The notes under the pieces were generated by a model, which saw only the letters and a list, made by a program, of their open reading frames with translations, did no database searches and was not told the origin of the DNA. A DNA stretch of 64,000 nt, taken from the NCBI GenBank assembly GCA_948567375.1, contig OX419757.1, positions 1,426,001-1,490,000 of the forward strand, in the 5' to 3' direction. A program made the translations under genes and the position numbers. Shown in pieces: positions 12,649 through 24,240 of the stretch (its first letter is position 1; the number at the start of each line of letters is the position of its first letter). This stretch comes from Lunularia cruciata (taxonomy: Eukaryota > Streptophyta > Marchantiopsida > Lunulariales > Lunulariaceae).

Positions 12649-12893
12649 TGTTAGGATTTACTCTTTTGCCTTAAGGTTACACTATAAGTGAGATTGATCT
12701 CTTGTAGGTTTATGGTCAGAGTGAACTAAGAGAGTGTGAGAGCTCTAGACTTGAATGATAGATATGGTGGTGAGCTTGGGGTCAATAAATATTTTCCTGA
12801 AACATTCCCATGGATGTAGCCTCACATAGAGGTGAACCACATACTTCTGTGAAATGTGTGCATGTTGTTATGTTTTTGGTCAATAATCAAACA
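12649..12893 (+). repeat. 5' LTR of inner copia
   Basis: It starts TGTTAGGATTTACTC and ends AATAATCAAACA. It aligns end to end with 22238-22480, sharing long blocks such as GAGAGTGTGAGAGCTCTAGA and CCTCACATAGAGGTGAACCA. It is preceded by CATGT. Confidence 0.93.
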
Positions 12894-12895
12894 AA

Positions 12896-12907
12896 TGGTA
12901 TCAAAGC
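12896..12907 (+). other. Primer binding site of inner copia
   Basis: TGGTATCAAAGC lies two bases after the 5' LTR. It matches the tRNA-iMet-complementary TGGTATCAGAGC with one change, which is the standard copia minus-strand primer site. Confidence 0.85.
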
Positions 12908-14759
12908 AAAGAAAAAGAGAAAAGATTATATCTTCTCTATTGGTCTCCCCACTCCTCTCACCTCTCAATGAGTAGTCTATCCATCAACCTATCCTCAAAG
13001 TCTTGCGTCTTGCCATCATCCCCAAGATATATGAGTTTCTTCTTCTTCTATCTACTTTGACTACCATGTTGCACTTTTGTTCTCGCAAGGACATCCCAAG
13101 ACTAGTGTGGTAGCACTTGACAGGTTGTTTATTGAGACAAGGAACATACATCCTAAGAGAAGAAAGAAAGGAAGAAAGGAAAGGTCTGTCCTCCAAGCAA
13201 CTTGAGAAGACCAAAGATCAATTTTAGTAAGGAGTCTTCCATGCAAGCTAGATAAGGTGGATAGGTTGATATTATTTCATCAAGCAATAGACTCTAGAGG
13301 TGATCAATAGGGTTAAAGCTTGACAAGTTCATTGCTTTGGTGAGGTAATAGAAGGTTTCCGTGGTAGGAAGCATGGAATATGTGCGCAGATCAGGGACCA
13401 GGTTGACGGTGAAGCGATGATGTTTTATGGCAATCTGTGAAGAAGTTGTGAAGGGAAGGAAAGATAGCCTACAATGGAGTGAGATTTGCTGGATGAGAGT
13501 TCTATTACAAATATTTTAGAGCAAGGCCAAAAATCCGGGAAGGAGGAAAGGATGACCATAGTAAGCAATTTTCTTTTTTCTTTTTCATTGTCCCTTCTTC
13601 TTTGATTCTAGCAAAAGCAAAAATCAGGGAAGGAAGGATCAGAAGCTAATAGAAGGCTCTTCATCATATTGCTACCAAGTTCTTGTTGGAATGGAAGGAA
13701 GGTGAAATCTTCAAGAGATGGTGGCCACAGGATGGTGTGTATACTTGCTCATTTTGTCTTAAGTTGCAGTCCACCTTTCTTCATGATGAGAAAATTTAGG
13801 TAGGACATTCTATCAAAAAAGAGGATAGCCCAAGAGATAAATTTTTTGAAGGATACAAAGAATTAATCTTTGTCAATCTTGATCAGCACATGTCAACCTT
13901 CTGTAGAGCCAAAGCATATTCAATTGGCATCCGTATGTAGGCAGCAATATTCTTCTGTCACATTGGCAATGCAGCCAAGAGTTAAAGCAACAACTTGCTA
14001 AATGTCCTTGAATTACTTGAAGCTAGCTTGACTCAGTAATCTGCAGTTTTGCAGAAAGATAATTCACTATCAAAATGCCTAAAGATCTGTACAATCCTTA
14101 TCCAGATTTCTTGAGCAAGTCCAGTAGTGAACTTTTGCAAGAAGGAAGTCTTGTATAAGAGATAAGGAAGCCCCATAGTGAACTTTTGAATATATACCAG
14201 CAGGAACTCCTCCTCTGTTAAAGGTTTGTTCTCTCCTTGATCTCAGAAAGCTAAAGTTATCTTCTCCAAGTGAAGAAGGAGAAGGCTGGAGAGGAAGGCC
14301 AATATGGATTTCTTCTAATTTGCTGCAATTTGTAATTGCAGTTCAGAACTATGTTAACTTCCTTGATTGTCACTTAATCCTTCTTGTAGTTTTTCCTAAG
14401 AGTTGATAACATGTTATCAATAGTCATCTTGCACCAATGTTTGATTGCATGGAGTGGTTGTGTTCAACATTACGGAACTGATTTGTTGCACCAACAAAGA
14501 TGAGCAAGAAGTATAACCCAAATAGAGTCATTGGGAGATGAGCAAGAAGTAGAACCCAAAGAGAGTCTTTGGGAGAGAAGTCTTAGACTTAATCCAAGGT
14601 TTTGAACTCCCATTGAATTCAGCTCATAACTTTGAGTCAGGACTCAAATGAATGATCTGTTTAGTGCATTGGAAAGCTTGTCTTTAGGGCTACAAGTTGA
14701 TGCAACTAGATATTGACTTTGAGTACTTGAAGAAGCTGCTATAAAAAGATTTCCATCTT
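12908..14759 (+). other. Long untranslated leader of inner copia
   Basis: About 1.85 kb between the PBS and gag has no sustained reading frame that I recognise. The sequence is purine-rich and loosely repetitive. It contains a 38-bp tandem duplication at 14499-14574 (unit GATGAGCAAGAAGTA..), about 190 bp before the first gag-like frame. Confidence 0.55.
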
Positions 14760-15745
14760 ATGACCGTCTCCCTCGAGTATTTTAGTTTTAAGGTGGAAGG
14801 TTCAGGGACTCAAGGGGAATCTCTAAGCATAGCAATAGCCTCAGTAGTACTTGTAGAGCATAAGGAAGTCAAGATGGATATTTTGAAGCTTGGTGGACCC
14901 AAGTTTGATATGGGAAAGTTTGATTGCCATATGGATTACTTGATGTGGGAATGACAGGTGGAAGGAGTACTAAGGGCAATTAGTTTGGGTAAACTCTTGA
15001 GGGAGAAACTTGAGGATATGAGACAAAGTGATTGGGATGATATGCAAGAGCAAGCCTTAAATTCTCTTTTGCTTCACCTTCAGCCCCATGTGATCAAGCA
15101 AGTTGGGGAGCATTCTGATTGTACCTCCTTGTTTGCACTTTAGAGCAAGTATCATAAAAATGAATTGTCAAATAGACAATACACCAATCTCAAACTAATC
15201 ACATTCAAGATGAAACCAGGGACCAATATTAGAGAACATGTGGATGCATTTTGTGACCTAGTGGTAGACTTGACAAACTTGGGAGAGGACTTGAATGAGA
15301 AGCAAAAGGCACTTCACTTGTTGGGGTCCTTGCTGCCGTCCTATCAATCACTTTCACAAGTTTTGCTACATTGTGAGAAGAAGAGTATTACCTTTGAAGA
15401 AGTGACAACAGCTCTACTTATGGGTGATTTGCAATAGAAACTCATTGCAACCTCAGTCTCATCTTCTACTCTGGCAATGCTTTGGTTGTCCAATGTAGGA
15501 GACCTTAGTGGGGGACTAATGATGGTGATAAGGGGAAAAGCATGTTGAGGTCCAAGTCTAGGTCTAAGTCTGGAAGCAAGTCCAAGGAAAGGAAACAAGT
15601 GACTAGTTGGGGATGTGGCAAAGTAGGCCATGTGAAAAAGGAGTGGAAAATTAAGATCAAAGGAAAGGTAGATGAAGGCTCTTCAGCAAACATAGTTTAT
15701 GTTGATGAGGATATTGGTCTATTGGATGATCAATATGATTTGTGA
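14760..15745 (+). pseudogene. Inner copia gag with damaged zinc knuckle
   Basis: Consecutive frames read KLGGPKFDMGKFDCHMDYLMW, DDMQEQALNSLLLHL and FKMKPGTNIREHVDAF. The later block LNEKQKALHLLGSLLPSYQSL is the classic copia UBN2/gag fold. A knuckle-like SWGCGKVGHVKKEWK follows at about 15600-15650, where the first and last Cys are replaced by Ser and Trp. Stops at 14952-14954, 15141-15143 and 15435-15437 split it. In a live element this forms the virus-like particle. Confidence 0.85.
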
Positions 15746-17972
15746 CACTATGGGTATGCGCTTTGTGCCTCATCTCCTAGTAGGAATGATGAGTGGATTC
15801 TAGATTATGTTTGCTCATACCATGTTTTCTATATCAAGGAGTTCTTCCATTCACTTACAGCATCAAATGGTTAAATTTTAATGAGGAATGATCAACCTTG
15901 TTGGATTGAGGGTAATGGATCTATAAGGAGTCAAATGTTTGATAGAGTTGTGCGTAAGTTGAATGATGTTTGGTATCATACCTAACATGAAGAAGAACAT
16001 GATTTCCTTTGGGGTATTTCATGCCAAAAGTCATCAATGGAGTGTTGGTGATGTGGTACTTCAAGTCACTTTTGGTGGTAAGGTTATCTTGCAAGGTAAC
16101 TTTTGGAAGAATCTGTTTGCATTGGAGTGCACAACAATATATAGAGAAGCCAATTTAACCAGGTCTCAAGATGAGATGATGGCTATGTGGTATTCATAGC
16201 TAGGTCATTTGAGTGAGAAGGGCTTGGTTGTCTTGAGAAAGAATGACTTGCTATCTAGCTTGAAGAATGTAAAGTTGGATTTTTGTGAGCATTGCATCTT
16301 TTGAAACAAAACCAATTTGTTTTTGGGAGGGGGATCCATAGTTCCAAGGATCTACTTAAGTATGTACATAGTGATGTGTGGGGACCATCTCCTACACCCT
16401 GACACTCTAGAAAATTTTACTATGGGACATTTATTGATGATTACTTGAGGTTTGTGTGGATTTATTTCATGCACCACAAGTGATGTCTTTGCCACTTTCA
16501 AGAATTGGAAGACCCAAGCTGAGACTCAGCTTGTGAAGAAAGCAAGGTATCTGAGATCAAACAATGGCAGGGAGTATATCTTTGGAGAGTTTGAGGCATA
16601 CTACAAGAATAGGGGATAATTCACCACCTTACCATCATTTACACTTTGCAGCAAAATGGTGTTGCTGAGCAGCTCAATCGGACATTGTTAGAGCATACAT
16701 GGAGTATGTTGAGCAAATCAAAGTTGCCACATGATTTTTGGGCAGAAGTTGTCAACATAGCAGCATATGTGGTAAATATTTCTCCATCCAGTGCAATCAA
16801 CTTCAAGATGTCATATGAATTGAGGCATCAGCAACCAGCTGATTATGGTAGATTGAAGTTACCTAACTTTGGTTGTGATTCATATTCACTCATACCTAAG
16901 GAGAATAGGTCCAAGTTGGATGTTAAGTCAAAGAAATGTGTTTTTCTTGGCTATGAAAGTGGAGTGAAGGCTTATATGCTATGGGATCCAATAGCATGTA
17001 AGGTTGTTGTCAATAGGGATGTATCCTTTAAAGAATCCGCATGATTTAAGGAGGGGGAAAATGCTCAGGCTCCCTACACTTACAAAGGTAAGTCTCCTAC
17101 CTTGGATCTAGGTGAGGGGGAGATTTATCACTTAAGTGATGAGGAAGAAGGAGGTGCCCCTATAGTGGAGCAAGTTCTTGAGGAGCAATAACAAATGGAG
17201 CAAGTAGTTGCAGGTGAGCAACAAAATATGCTAGGTCAGCCTCACATTGGACCTACACATGGAGATCAAGCAAAGAGTTCATCAAGGAGGTCATCAAGAT
17301 GTGCTAGTCAAGCTCCAAATAGATATGGTATGTGGACTGATTCAACTAAGTTGTTGGATGATGACTTGACTTTTGGAGATGATGCTCATGCTTTGGTCTT
17401 GGAAGAAGGTGAACCCTCATCCTACAAGGAGACATGTTCTTCTAGTGAGAAGGATGAGTATGTTGGTTTTATGGAGAGGGAGATGGGATCCTTGAAGGAT
17501 AAGAAGACTTGGGAGCTAGTTAGGTTACCTAAGGATCAACAAGTGATAGATTGCAAGTGGATTTACAAGTTGAAGGAGGGTCTTAAGGGGGGACCTAAGA
17601 TCTACAAGGCTATGTTGGTAGCCAAGGAGTTCACTCAAGAGAAGAAGGTAAACTACAATGAGGTCTTTCTCTTGTTGCAAATTATTCTACAGTACAACTA
17701 TTGTGTATGCTTGTTGCATTATCTGGTCTTACCTTATATCAGGTGGACGTTGTCGCAATGTTTCTTTATGGCATCTTGGATGAGAGGATCTTCATGAGAC
17801 AACCCATAGGTTCTATGAAGAAAGGCCAAGAGGACAAGCTGTGCAAATTGTTGAAGTCCTTGTATGGATTGAAGCAAGCACCTCATCAATGGAACAAGAG
17901 GTTTGATGAGTTTATGCACGCATAGGGTTTCAATAGGAGTTTATTTGATCCTTGTGTGTACATGAAACCGGT
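15746..17972 (+). pseudogene. Inner copia protease, integrase and N-terminal reverse transcriptase
   Basis: After gag, the protease counterpart reads WILDYVCSYH, where DSGCS.H is expected, so the catalytic triad is lost. GAG-pre-integrase follows (YSQLGHLSEKGL by frame change near 16190-16230), then integrase fragments (NNGREYIFGEFEAYYKNRG; QQNGVAEQLNRTLLEH at 16646-16700, with the DDE Glu in AEQ). The integrase end reads KCVFLGYESGVKAYMLWDP. RT starts at about 17450: KKTWELVRLPKDQQVIDCKWIY, then LYQVDVVAMFLYG and LCKLLKSLYGLKQAPHQWN. The frame stops near 17970, where foreign DNA enters, and resumes at about 21030. Confidence 0.88.
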
Positions 17973-17978
17973 GTCATA

Positions 17979-20900
17979 GAGAAAATAATCCACACGTGCC
18001 AGTTGGTGTGAGTCTTCTTCTTTCTTTCTTCATGTTACAATGAACTCAGGGGTTTTCTATTATGGTGTTTTGTGTTCTTGTAAGCTCAAGGATTTTCTCT
18101 TGTGTTACATAAGCTCGGGAGAGTTTTGAGTGTTACATAAGCTCAAGGTGTTTCTCCTATGGTACACAAGCTCAAATGTTTCTCTTATGTGACATAAGCC
18201 TAGGAGTTCTTTGGGATGTTCAAAAACTCAAGAGTTTGTGTTACATGAGCTGAAGGCTAAACATGAGAAGTTTGGGGTCTTCAAGGAAAAGTCTGAAAAG
18301 GACAAAGGGAAGGTGTGCATGAGCTGGAGAACCAATGATAGGAAAAGGACAAGAAGGAAGGAGGTTTGAAAGGACAGTATTTTTGCACGGGACAGAGGAG
18401 AAGAGAGATCAAGAAAGATGAGGTTTTTTGGAGGATAGTGAGCTCTGGAGGACGGTGATAGGAGAGAGAGAATGCAATTTCAAAGAGAAGGGGCTGGTTG
18501 ACAAAAGAGGAGAATTTAGAATGGAATAAGGGCTGTCCAGACTGAAGGACATAGAGAGAGAAGAAGCATCAAAGAAGGGTAGTCTACACAAAGGAACGTT
18601 CGAAGGGAAAGTCTGGACTTAGCAGGAAGGTTGGAAGATCAGAATTTCTAAGGAAGGGCTTTGTTGTGACCAAAGAGAGTAAGAGAAGAATCAAAGGAAG
18701 AATCTAGGCCTGTGCAGGAGAGTGGCAGGAAGGACAAAGTATCAAAGAAGAGGATTTGGTGAAGTATCGAAAGGACCAGAAAAAATGAGAGAGAGATTAA
18801 AAATTGAGAACAAGAAGAGACAAGAAGATAGAGAGTGAAAGATCAAAGAGAAGGGACAAGAAAGAGCAAGGTATAGTGAATAATTGAAATTTTGGGACAG
18901 AAAGATAGTGAATAATTGAAGAGGAGAGACAAGAAGAGTGAAGGATCAAAAGAGATTGGTTTGGATAGAAAGAGAAAGGGATCAAAAGGAAATTCAGTGA
19001 CAAAGGAGTAACAAAAGGGTTTGGGCAAGAATAGTGAAGGATCAAAAGGGTAAAGAGGAGAAGAATTGGAAAGGGATTTTTGAGTGACAAAGATAGAAGG
19101 AGAGAAGTATCGGAAAATTTTGGGGTTTTCTAGGATAGTCAGGTCTCAAAGGAGGAACTGAGAAAAACAAGAGCAAAGGATCAAAAAGGCAGAGATTCTG
19201 GACAGGTGGTCAAGTTGGCAGCCCTCCAGATAAATTTCAAAGAGGATTTCCAAAGTTGAAGGTAGCGGACTTGGTCCAGTAGTCTGCATTGGTAGAGCAT
19301 CTTATTCCTTTCTTTGATGATAATGTAAGAAGGGTGAAGTCAAATGCTTGTCAACTTTTCCAAAATGTGAGAAGGCTATACTCCCAAAGGGGAAGGTCTG
19401 GATGGAGAATTCTGAAAGATGGAAGGATAGGAAGATGTCAAGGAGAGAGTTTGAGTTGGAAGGGCAGAGGATTGAGAAGGATGTTTGAATAATAGACAAG
19501 GATCAAAGAGGATTTTGAGAAGAACTGGAGTGGCAAATATCAAAGGGGAAAAATTAGAGGTCTTAGGAGTGACAGCTATTGAAGGAGGGTTTTTGAGTGA
19601 CAAGAAAATATCAATCAAAGGGGGTTTGTACCCAATAGATAGAGCTTGCTGGACTTATCACACATCGGCATTATTAACCATGAGCAGACTCTTTCCAGTC
19701 CAAGAGTGAGTGAGAACGAGATGAAGCCTTGGAAGGGCAACACCCAAATAGTGAGGAGATAGTCAAGAGAGTATGCGCATTTGAAGATTGAAAGTTGTTT
19801 CTATTCTCACAGTTGGAGATTAATCAGAGAGAACACCTGGGGGTTTGAAGTTGCACGTATGCAGCTGCAGCAGGCATTGGCCATTGTCCTTACGTTGCAG
19901 ACTTAAGATTTCATGGACTGGAAGTTTTTGTGTATGTTTTCTAGTTGCCGAGTGTTCTTATCATATTTTGGAGATACATGTTGGATAATATTCAAAAAGT
20001 GAGCTATGAAATCCATCATGAAGATTTATGGACGATTGGGATGAATTCATGTTGATTATCCAATCATATTGTCTGCTTAGGATCAAAGTTATAATCTTGG
20101 CTAACTTCTTGCTCCTACTATTCTACAGCGGAGTTGGAACATTGAGAAGGACAAGGTGGACTTGTTTTGCAAATATAGGCATTGTGGTATCTTATATGCA
20201 ATAGAGTTCAGTTCTGTTTTCTGGTGGCATTAGAGCTCATGTTAAACACTACGAAAGTGATCATCTCAATAGTAGAGCCTCTCATCTTTTATGAGATTCT
20301 AGGACAAATTTGGTTTAAAGTCTGCACAAGATTCATATTATTCTCCTCCCAAGCAAAAGGTCCATCATCAAACATTGGCTTTGATAGGACTTATTTAGGA
20401 TCCAAACATGGGCAGCTTGCATTATCCAAAGCGTGGCACTTATGATTAGCACCTAAAGGCCGGAAACTATTGACAATGATGTGTTTACAATTCAAGTTGC
20501 TGGTAAAGGCATCTTGATCTTTGGGAAAGGTCACATTTTGCTCATTGCTGATGATGGCTACTACGGTCACCAAGTTTAGATGATAGTTGCTCAAGCCCAA
20601 GAAGTGTAATCAGCAATTTCATCTTAGAGAACAGTACCTTCCACACACCAATAGGATTGAAAGGTGGGAACAATGAGAAATATTGTGAGGAGAGAGTCTT
20701 GGCAGACATAGAGAATTCTCAAAGGAATTTCTGGTAGGATTGAAGGTCTGGCAAGAAGTGAAGTAACAAGAGGTTTAGGGGTGTTTACAAGACAGGGGAA
20801 GACAGAATTGTGAAAAGTTCTCTTTAGAATAGTGAAGCATCAAAGAAAGGTTTGGCCAAGACAGTGAAATCTTAAAGGGGTTTGGCAGAAATCCAAAGAA

Positions 20901-21027
20901 GTCTCAAAAGGGTGTGATAGGGAAGCATAGACAGGAAAGGATCAAAGGCAGAAACCAGTTCAGCCTAAGCGTAAGCAGTCAGGTGCTCGATGCATTCTTG
21001 AGAGCTTACAATCCCCGCAACACCAAA
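17979..21027. mobile_element. Unidentified 3.05-kb insertion inside the copia RT
   Basis: RT coding similarity stops at DPCVYMK (about 17966) and resumes at KTFGFIILVLYVDY (about 21034), so the DNA between is foreign to the copia. GTCATA at 17973-17978 recurs at 21028-21033 and may be a 6-bp target duplication, though the RT frames on the two sides differ by one base when joined there. I see no protein domain, no clear terminal inverted repeat and no LTR pair. The insert starts with a tandem repeat (18050-18260) and is otherwise largely purine-rich with a recurring GATCAAAG word (about 18300-19260 and 20640-20960). Confidence 0.65.
18050..18260. repeat. Degenerate tandem repeat, about 29-bp unit
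   Basis: The word AAGCTC or a close variant recurs at about 18082, 18111, 18139, 18168 and 18196. Each is embedded in a unit like TTACATAAGCTCAAGG followed by TTTCTC. The spacing is 28-29 bp. It lies at the left end of the unidentified insertion. Confidence 0.75.
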
Positions 21028-21033
21028 GTCATA

Positions 21034-22022
21034 AGACCTTTGGTTTTATTATTCTTGTATTGTATGTGGATTACATATTGATAACTGCCAAGGATAGATT
21101 TGAGGTGAACAAGCTCAAGGCGCTCTTGAGTTTGGAGTTCAAGATGAAGGATCTAGGGTTGGCCACAAGGATATTAGGCATCAAGATCAAGAGGAATGTT
21201 GGCACTAGTCAATTGTGGTTGACGTAGAATAAGTATACAAGGAAGGTACTTACTAGGTTCAACATGGAGAATTGTAAACCAATAAGTACTCCTCTAGCTC
21301 CTCATTTCAAGCTTTCAATGGCATGTTGTCCTACAAATGCCATGGAGAAGGGTTTGATGGCTAACATTCCTTATGAGAAGGCTGTTGGGAGTCTCATGTA
21401 CTTGATTACTTGCACTAGACTGGGTCTTGCCCTAGCAATAGGTACGTGTGCAGGTATATATCAGATCTAGGAAGGACATATTGGGAAGCAGTAAAGTAGA
21501 TTCTTAGGTATTTGAGAGGTGCATTAGACTATGGGCTCTTATTTGAAAGAAGATCAATGAATACCATCATCATTGGATGGCTATGTAGATGTTGACTATG
21601 GACAAGATCTAAACAAGCGAAGGTCAACAATGGAGTATGTACTCACACTTGGCTGCAGATGCATTAGTTGGAGATCTACCTTGCAAAAGTATGTTGCACA
21701 ATCTACTACAGAAGTAGAGTATGTGGCAACAGCAAAAGAAGAAAAGGAGGTGATTTGGTTGGATAGACTTGTTGCTAAGATAGGGCCATTGCATTGTAAT
21801 GTAATGCTTCATTATGACAGTTAAAGTGCTTTACACCTAGCTGAAAATCAGGTCATGGATAGTAGTATTAAGCACATAAATATTAGGTACTACTTTCTTA
21901 GGCAAGCTGTGTTAGAGAAAAATTTTGAGCTAGTCAAGATTGGTGGTAAATTCAACCCGGCTGATGCCTTTACCAAAGTCATACCTTTAGAAAGTTTCTA
22001 TAGCCATTGTGCTACCCTATAG
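21034..22022 (+). pseudogene. Inner copia C-terminal RT and RNase H
   Basis: The frame reads FIILVLYVDYILIT, where copia has YVDD; the second catalytic Asp is Tyr, so this RT is dead. It continues with KMKDLGLATRILGIKI, NKYTRKVLTRFNMENCKPISTP and GSLMYLITCTR. RNase H follows: DVDYGQDLNKRRSTMEYVLTL (first Asp kept), then ISWRSTLQKYVAQSTTEVEYVA (Glu kept). The end is FNPADAFTKVIPLESF. Stops and shifts occur at about 21225-21227, 21468-21470 and 21822-21824. Confidence 0.9.
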
Positions 22023-22226
22023 TTTGTGGAAGTGGAGCATGAATAAGGTGACTTAGCATTGGAGGTGACCTTGGTTGTTTTAGTTACTTTATCCCCATAT
22101 GGGCTACATTTATAAGTTATAGTTTATCCTAGTTGAAAGGAGGGGTCTAGCGATTGGTTATCTATTTAGAACTTCCCACTGAGTGATAAACTGTTTAGCA
22201 AGGTTACTAATTCCAAGACAAGAGCC

Positions 22227-22480
22227 AAGGGGAAATTTGTTAACATTTACCCTTTTGCCTTAGGAGTACACTAATAACAAGATTGATCCTTGCAGGTTTA
22301 TGGTTAGAGTGAATTGAGAGAGTGTGAGAGCTCTAGACTTGAATGACATATATGGCAGTGAGCTTGGGGTAAGTAAAGATTTCCTAAAGCATTCTTGTAG
22401 ACATAGCCTCACATAGAGGTGAACCACATACTTTTGTGTAATGTGTGCATGTCATTGTGTTTTTGGTCAGTAATCAAACA
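22227..22480 (+). repeat. Polypurine tract and 3' LTR of inner copia
   Basis: AAGGGGAAA at 22227-22235 is the PPT, two bases before the LTR start TGTTAACATTTACCC at 22238. The LTR ends AGTAATCAAACA at 22480 and is followed by the target duplication CATGT. By eye it differs from the 5' LTR at about 30 of 245 positions. Confidence 0.93.
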
Positions 22481-22484
22481 CATG

Positions 22485-23253
22485 TCCACTACTAACTCAA
22501 TTGTCAACATTGCAAATACCACCTCTTGTAGCACTCTTGCCTCAACCCCTACCTAAAAATCCTCCGATGCTTGCAAAATACAAGCCTTTTGGGACAATGG
22601 ATGAGGAAGAGCTAGCACTCTACAGCAATTGCACGTCCTCACCAAGTAGTATTGCAACCAACTTATCCCACTTAGGAAGCGGCTTTTGGGTAGAAATTGA
22701 TGTCACAAATTGTTGTAGTTTGGTGTTAGACCCTATGATGTACCTCCAATTAGCACAATCAGATCAATTATCACCTTCACAAAGGCAAGTTGATCCACAA
22801 GGCTCTTCATGTGGTGAACACAATTGTTCACATCAAGTTTTTCTTAGTATTGAATTGTTGTAGCAATTGTAATTTTCTAACCTCTATTTTGGACTAAAAA
22901 TCATTTTCCAAAGCATTCCAAGCCATCTCAAGAGATGTGAGGTCCTGAATAGGACCTATCATCAATGATAAAACACACAATACAATGTAATGGAGTGCTT
23001 GATACAATCTATGTGCCCACATTGCATGCATTACTTTTGATGTTCCATCACTAATAGTCACAATTGGTTTGTCTCCTCCTCTCTCATAAGACTCCACAAC
23101 CCCTGACCCCAAAGGAACATTTGTATAAAAAATTCTATATGGTTCAAATAGCTTGTCTACCTTCTCTCTAGTGATCAGACCCACAGATTCTATCATTGCT
23201 ACAATCATAAAATGCTTGCACTTGTACATGCAAGAACAAGAAATCAAGATCAA
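22485..23253 (-). pseudogene. Outer Ty1/copia gag, split from its pol by the inner copia
   Basis: The minus strand reads from about 23253 downward as a copia gag: WAHRLYQALHYIVLCVLSLM, then IQDLTSLEMAWNALENDF, the counterpart of the plant copia AKEAWDALE pattern, then EVRKLQLLQQFNTKKN in another frame. Stops follow. On the other side of the inner copia the minus strand resumes at 12648 with the gag zinc knuckle, so the insertion fell between the gag core and the knuckle. Confidence 0.75.
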
Positions 23254-23835
23254 GAAAAATCAAGAAATCAAGAAATACATCATAAATTGTGTAAGTTGAC
23301 AATACAAACTAAACATGTAATTCATATATCAATGTGAAACACATATCATGACCTATAGAGTCCAAAAAACACTACTTGAAATTGACCTTGCCTAATATTG
23401 TGGCAAAAAAATGCACGACAATTCCAATTGACTTTGAAATTTCTATCATGATAAAAAGAATGTTTGTGGTTTCTTTTGTGCCTTTGGTTCAAAGGCTTGC
23501 ATTTCGTGATACCAAAAGTGACTATTTTTGTGAAAAGAAATGTAGTTTGGCACTCCAAATTGATTGTAGAAGTCCCAAGAAGGTGCTCAAAATGACAAAA
23601 TGACCTCCAAAAGTCACTAGAATTAAGTGTCTACCAATTTTGATGATTTTGAACAAGATAGATTTATGATGTTGGTGCATCAATTTTGAGCAAAAACTAT
23701 GATCTTGATCTCTAAAATTGAAATACTAGGTCAAAATAGTATAATTAGTGACTTTGATTGCATCAAAAAAATCCTTAAAGTCTTCAATTACCCTCACTTA
23801 TCTTCCTTTGGTTGCCTTACTCAACCTCTCACCAA

Positions 23836-24240
23836 CTTTGATATCATGTCAAAGAACACAAGGATTGGACCATTTCATAATGGACCATGAGAGAGGAAGG
23901 GTGCACAAGGAAGGATAGCAAGAATGAATAGAGAGAGTGTACTCCTCTAAACCCTAATATAACTATACAATGATACAACTATACAATGAGAACTAAGTCA
24001 CTAACTAAGTTGCTACAAGCTTTAGATAATATCAACAATTTTTTGTTAGGGTTACTTATTACACCATTAGAGCTCTTTTTAGTTACACTATTTGTACCAT
24101 CCATTGGGTGATCATACGCATAGTTAGGACTAGATTCTTGGCCGCTCTTGAAGGGTATACCTTTGAAATGGAGCTCTAGAGAGCTCATTTCTTTGATTTT
24201 GAGCCTTCAAGCTCTTGGTTATGGTTGACAAAGGCCAACG
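23836..24240 (-). repeat. PBS and probable 5' LTR of outer copia
   Basis: On the minus strand 23846-23836 reads TGATATCAAAG, one change from the PBS of the inner copia, about 580 bp upstream of the outer gag start. The plus-strand TG at 23847 would be the inner LTR edge, with the LTR extending to larger coordinates. Its outer end is not determined; 24240 is a rough limit. I found no matching 3' LTR near 10.2-10.6 kb. Confidence 0.45.

Larger units (their letters stand above)
12649..22480 (+). mobile_element. Inner Ty1/copia retrotransposon, full length but decayed
   Basis: The element is bounded by LTRs at 12649-12893 and 22238-22480 and flanked by the perfect 5-bp duplication CATGT (12644-12648 and 22481-22485). 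It has a tRNA-iMet-type PBS, a PPT, and gag, protease, integrase, RT and RNase H in copia order. It sits inside an older minus-strand copia. By eye the LTRs differ at roughly 30 positions, so the insertion is old, and the frames are full of stops. About 3.05 kb of foreign DNA (17979-21027) sits inside its RT. Confidence 0.95.

Noticed and set aside
22501-22863. 120-codon plus-strand frame after the inner copia 3' LTR
   Set aside because: It is antisense to the outer copia gag.
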